Positions 59,700 through 64,000 of a stretch of 64,000 nucleotides of DNA are shown here, piece by piece. This DNA comes from Micrasema longulum (taxonomy: Eukaryota > Arthropoda > Insecta > Trichoptera > Brachycentridae). Where the stretch lies: positions 366,936-430,935 of the forward strand of contig JAGVSM010000813.1 in NCBI GenBank assembly GCA_022494885.1, written 5' to 3'. Within the stretch, counting starts at the first letter, position 1. Every line of letters starts with the position of its first letter. The position numbers were made by a program, and so were the translations under genes. The notes beneath the pieces are model-generated. The model was not told the DNA's origin. It ran no database searches and saw only the letters and a program-made list of their open reading frames with translations.

Positions 59700-60030
59700 A
59701 TATTGTCACACTTTGATGCCACCCTCGAAAAGGTAACGACCAAAGGATGCGTTCAGGGATCCTACTGCGGACCGAGCATCTGGAATTACATCTTAGATGA
59801 TGTACTCCAGAAAGACTTGGGAGCGGGAGTCGAACTGAAGGCATTCGCGGACGACCTTCTTTTGACAGCCGTGGCAGACAATACACAGAACTTGGAGGAT
59901 GAAAATCAATGCGCTGAAGATGATCACAGCATGGGGCTCCAAAGCTAAACTCCAATTCGCCGGAGACAAAACCAACGCGATGTTTATAACCAGAAAGACC
60001 GCCAGCCAGCCATTCATTGCTCCACTTTAG
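59700..60030 (+). mobile_element. R1-like LINE reverse transcriptase core fragment
   Basis: VTTKGCVQGSYCGPSIWNYI then LDDVLQ, GVELKAFADDLLLTAVADNT; after a frameshift KINALKMITAWGSKAKLQFA then GDKTNAMFITRK. FADD is the catalytic box. About 110 codons survive. Confidence 0.82.
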
Positions 60031-60169
60031 TATATCCTTCCTGATCCCAACAGTTTACTTCAAACAAATATAATTGCAGAAAAGTCCTCTTTTGAAATAT
60101 AAACCTTGTATATTATAAGCAAAATTTTAAACATAATGCAACTCCCAAATAAAACATTAAAAAAATATG

Positions 60170-60405
60170 GTGCACAGAGCACTGCATTGGTACATCAACC
60201 ACAGCGTATCTTGATCATTTTGTTACATGCAGGTAAGATGATCAGTCTTACACTTCAGGTGCCAATCCAGGGACTATGAAATATTCTAGTGTAAAAATAC
60301 CTTTCTTTAATAAATATTTCGTGTCAACCATGACGGGAATCGTGAACCCGAGACCTCTTGCACGCGAGTCAAGTGCGCTGACCACTGCACCACGAGGCGG
60401 ACAGA
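60170..60405 (-). repeat. SINE family B, full copy
   Basis: Minus-strand head at 60405 (GTCCGCCTCGTGGTGCAGTG), body with GTTGACACGAAATATTTATT, and tail ATGATCAAGATACGCTGTGG and ACCAATGCAGTGCTCTGTG. Confidence 0.82.
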
Positions 60406-61299
60406 TATCGCTGTCTTATCCGTAAATAGTAATTTTACTGTTGTGAATATAATTTCTCTAATACTATTTCGTTAAAGGATTATTATAAAAGGCTGTGCTA
60501 CCAAATTCCTATACACGCGGTGATGTAACATCGCATTACCTCGAGCTCAACACAGAATATTCTGAAGTTCAGACATTTGAAGAAAAAACATAGACATGCT
60601 GTTAAATAAATACTATTCCATAATTAATAAAAATTATAGTTTAATTTAGGCATTTTATAGAAAAATAAATTAAAAATCATAAATACGCCGTTCATATAAC
60701 GTGCTCACTGCCAATAACCGACGGAATTTCTTTTACACAATAACCGGCCACAGAACAGCGTCTCTATCTTCCTTGTTATAAATCATATCTTCGTGCTCTC
60801 TCTAATACAGTTAAACAGATGTATTGGAATTGCTTTCCTTCATATAATTATTCTTCGGATAGCAAAGATGTTCAACAATGTTTTGAGTGTGTCCAAATGT
60901 TTGCAGACAGGCTGATTTTTTTCCCTCATTTTTTCATTATTATGCAGTTCCATCGAATGATTTATAAATGTAATATATTATTTTATTTTTATACTAACGT
61001 AAACCGTCTTTCATCTTTTGGGATTTACCTATTTTTTATATTTCTTTAATATTATTCTGATTATGGGAAACATATTCGATAACTATATTTGCCGCAACAA
61101 ATCAGTTTCTTAGAAGAGGCATTTGCCCATATAGGAACCGGTTGCAACATTAGGCATATTTGGCTTGCCGAGCTTTCATATACTGCGCCTACTCCTAGTG
61201 CAAGCAAAATTTGTCAATGTTTTTTGTGCCGTTTTGTCTGTATGTATGTATGTATAAATAAATATCGAGTATTTCTATTCACTTACCTGCGCATGATTA

Positions 61300-61430
61300 A
61301 TACCCGTATGCAGAGACAGACCTTAAGGTGAGGAAAGTACATTCTATTGTCTTCACCTTCGGGTTATTCTCTGCATTTGAAATTAGAATGTACTTTCCTC
61401 ACCTTAAGTTTTGTCTCTGCATACGGGTAT
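61300..61430. mobile_element. Palindromic MITE (foldback), 46-bp arms
   Basis: Arms 61300-61345 and 61385-61430 match at 44 of 46 positions (ATACCCGTATGCAGAGACA...), with a 39-base loop. An older relative lies at 6337-6467 with the same loop. Confidence 0.82.
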
Positions 61431-61839
61431 AAGTGTATATATTCAATATAAATTATTTTAAGTTCATACAGTAGACACTATTTCTAAAATAAATTCCATT
61501 ATACAAATTTATAAAGAAAAAATGAATAAGATGAATAATAATACCAAAATAATATGAAAATCCCTAAATTCCACACAAGTCATGGTCAAAATAGCTTTGT
61601 CTTTAAGGTGTCAAAAATTACAATAATCTCCCCAATAAACAAAAAAAATTAAAATTAATATTTCAATAAATTGATTTAAAGTAAATTAAAAGAAATTTTT
61701 TGAACCCGCGTAAAAACTGCATCTATTTTAATTAGTATGAATGTATTATTATTTTCTGTTTTCTTTGTATATCCTATAAGTTTTTTTTTCTCATGTACTC
61801 GTATATTCAAAATGATATAAATTCTAATAAATAAATACA

Positions 61840-61945
61840 ATGCACACTCTCCAAGCAAAAGAGCTAGTTTTTTTTTTGGAGAGTTACAGTTATAACATTT
61901 ACTGGATGTATAAAAGTAGATTTGTATTAGAATAAAAAAAAACAT
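61840..61945 (-). repeat. Dispersed repeat I, copy 2
   Basis: Reverse complement of 58017-58120; together they form a distant inverted pair about 3.8 kb apart. Confidence 0.65.
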
Positions 61946-62708
61946 TTAACATTTATGAAAATATATTAATTAATAAAAAAATAAAAAAATGTAGTTGCTA
62001 GTGCGAATAGTAGTTTTTCGCACACCCGTTACTAGGTCGGGAAATTTGTAGGTGTTTGCCATAAAAATCAGTAAATACAAACATTCCACCATACCGCGTG
62101 TGACAAAATGTTTACGACGCGTGTAGCCGATGTATTACGGTTCGATGTTTACCTCCGAGGTCGTTTCTGCTAACGAGGCCGAGGGAGGACTGTTCACTAT
62201 TACACACAAGACGAGTAAAATCTTTACTGTTACGATCACCTCGCCCTAGATTATTCTGTTCCTAGATTATACGAGTACAACAGACACATACATAATACAA
62301 GACACACGGACATTGATAGCTCAAAGGCGTCAGTCCACAGTCATTCCGCAAATCACAGCTTATGACACCAAAGCTAATACACGCTAAAACAATACTCGCT
62401 TACAGATTCAAAAACTATTCTTACTCAAATGAAAGACATAACCCCAACAATACATCTCATACAAATAATATAATCACTAGATTCTCAACTCAAAGTCAAC
62501 TTAAACAAATACAATTGTCGGACAAAAGGATTTAGAGTATTATGCAATTAAAATCTATAACATACTTCCACTGTCCATTAAAACAATTAGTAACAAGAAA
62601 ATGTTCAAAAAGGCTACATAAAATGGGTAGTGGAGTTGGGAGAAGTAAAATGTCTCATTCCCCCAAACCAATATTGAATCAACTGCTCCATAAATGTATA
62701 ATTTATGT

Positions 62709-63669
62709 CTCAGAGTAATAATGCGTAAACCTATAGAGAAGCCCTATCACTATGTTTCATAGAACGCAAGCGATGTTGGTTAGCAACAAATTGGTGGCCA
62801 ATTTGTTTCGTTTGACAACATAACGGTTCTATCGGATGCTTTAATCGCTGAGCTTGCCTTTGTTTGTAAATAACTTTGATATTTACGTTATAATAAATAA
62901 AAATCGACTATGATGAATTGCAGTATGTTTGGTTGCAGCAGTAGGAGCGTCAAATGTGTTAAAGGAGTAAGTTTTTACAGGTAATTGATTTTGAATATTT
63001 ACCCATAATTTACATTGATTTTTGGCATTTATTGTTCCGACACGTGTATTATGTTGCTTAAAACCTTTCCTTATATCGACATACTTACTTCAGATACTAT
63101 TTTTTTTCAATTTGTGAATTAAAGTATGTTTACTGTTGATAATGACAGTTGATTACAGGCAACATGTCGAGGCCGCACTAGGCATCTATTTAATGATGAT
63201 TTTTTTTTTTTTTTTTAATATTTTTCTTACTCTTCTTAATTCTTTTTTTTGCCACTTTTTGTGTAAAACTGGAAATACGACTCGCCGTTTCGAAGATGTG
63301 AAGGACAAACAAACTCAGCACAGGACTTTGGTTCCATGAAGTTGGTACTTATGTCTCAATAAAGGTAGCATAAGTATATTGTGAATAAAATGAATAAATA
63401 AATAGAAAAATAAACACACATGTGTATTTTCAATTTTGTTAAATAAATATAGGCGAATTAAAGAAAAATAAATTGGAATAACCCTGCAATAATAAATACA
63501 CAGGTACATATTTAAAAGTATTTACAATGCTAATTAATATCCATTTGGCAATTCTCGACCTGAGTACGGCCCATTGTTTTGCTGCGAACTGTAGCTAACT
63601 TAATAATGGCCATATAATGGTTTTCCTACGTTTGGACTCCTCGATAGCTTGGTGCATTATTACTCTGAG
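62709..63669 (+). mobile_element. P-superfamily-like element with THAP-type finger start
   Basis: Ends CTCAGAGTAATAATGCG and the inverted CATTATTACTCTGAG. From 62911 it encodes MNCSMFGCSSRSVKCVKGVS then FYR, followed by a GTAATT donor; C-x4-C spacing plus GVSF fit the start of a THAP zinc finger. It is homologous to 14774-15806; no clear 8-bp duplication here. Confidence 0.75.
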
Positions 63670-63961
63670 AGTTTGTTATGTTTTTTAATTTAATATAAAC
63701 ATATATATTTTTTTTTAATCGGTGATAAATCACCAATACATTAAAAAGTTTAACGACGTGTCGCATGTTGCGGAGTACGCACTTAAAGAGTAATCCTAAA
63801 ATAAAATTGTCTTAAGCATTATTTACGTCTCACTTTCGATAATACAGGTATATTCGGGAGCAAGAGAGACAATTTTACGCGTCACATGCGCAAACAGCAA
63901 AGTTTAATTCATTGACAAAAAAAAACAAATACAGATAGACACGCGCATGGAGTGTATCTAT

Positions 63962-64000
63962 AGTAAAAATACGGCAATACGTTTGTATGAAGAAAAGTCA
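63962..64000 (-). repeat. Dispersed repeat F, truncated by window end
   Basis: TACGTTTGTATGAAGAAAAG followed by TCA is the complement of the left start of copies at 8843 and 56608. Confidence 0.65.

Overview
This is a 64 kb, AT-rich, repeat-dense insect nuclear window. Lepidoptera is the most plausible order. That is an inference from the insect-like HEATR5B protein, a non-autonomous Helitron of a type common in moths and butterflies, several tRNA-derived SINE families, and abundant mariner-like, PIF/Harbinger-like, jockey-like and RTE-like remnants.

One conserved protein-coding gene is present. It lies on the minus strand and fills 5544-40536 with 34 recognisable coding exons. Joined in phase, these give 2,033 residues plus a stop codon, matching animal HEATR5B from about residue 43 to the C-terminus (usual length about 2,070). 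HEATR5B (yeast Laa1, C. elegans SOAP-1) is a HEAT-repeat solenoid that works with AP-1/clathrin on endosomes and the trans-Golgi. All exon junctions keep frame. Every intron is GT-AG on the minus strand except the one after exon 15, which appears to be GC-AG. The first coding exon (about 42 codons including the usual start) was not found, so it lies more than 23 kb upstream or outside the window.

Layout: 1-5543 is the 3' flank, with a SINE and a Tigger/pogo-like TIR element ending 72 bp before the stop codon. 5544-40536 is the gene; its introns carry SINEs, LINE fragments, a mariner deletion derivative, a PIF/Harbinger-like MITE, P-like elements with 8-bp target duplications, and several unnamed dispersed repeats. 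40537-64000 (intron 1 or the upstream flank) has no convincing host gene. It is a transposon graveyard: LINE 3' fragments, SINEs, a minisatellite, a mariner broken by three later insertions (50255-53370), a LINE with a covarying 3' hairpin (55258-56455), a MITE with 53-bp inverted repeats, a Helitron (58469-59098), an R1-like reverse transcriptase fragment (59700-60030), a hairpin MITE and a second P-like element carrying a THAP-like finger (62709-63669).

No new multi-gene system is supported. The most interesting signals are the covarying LINE hairpin, the THAP-bearing element family, the nested mariner, the GC-AG intron and the strong GC contrast between exons of one gene.
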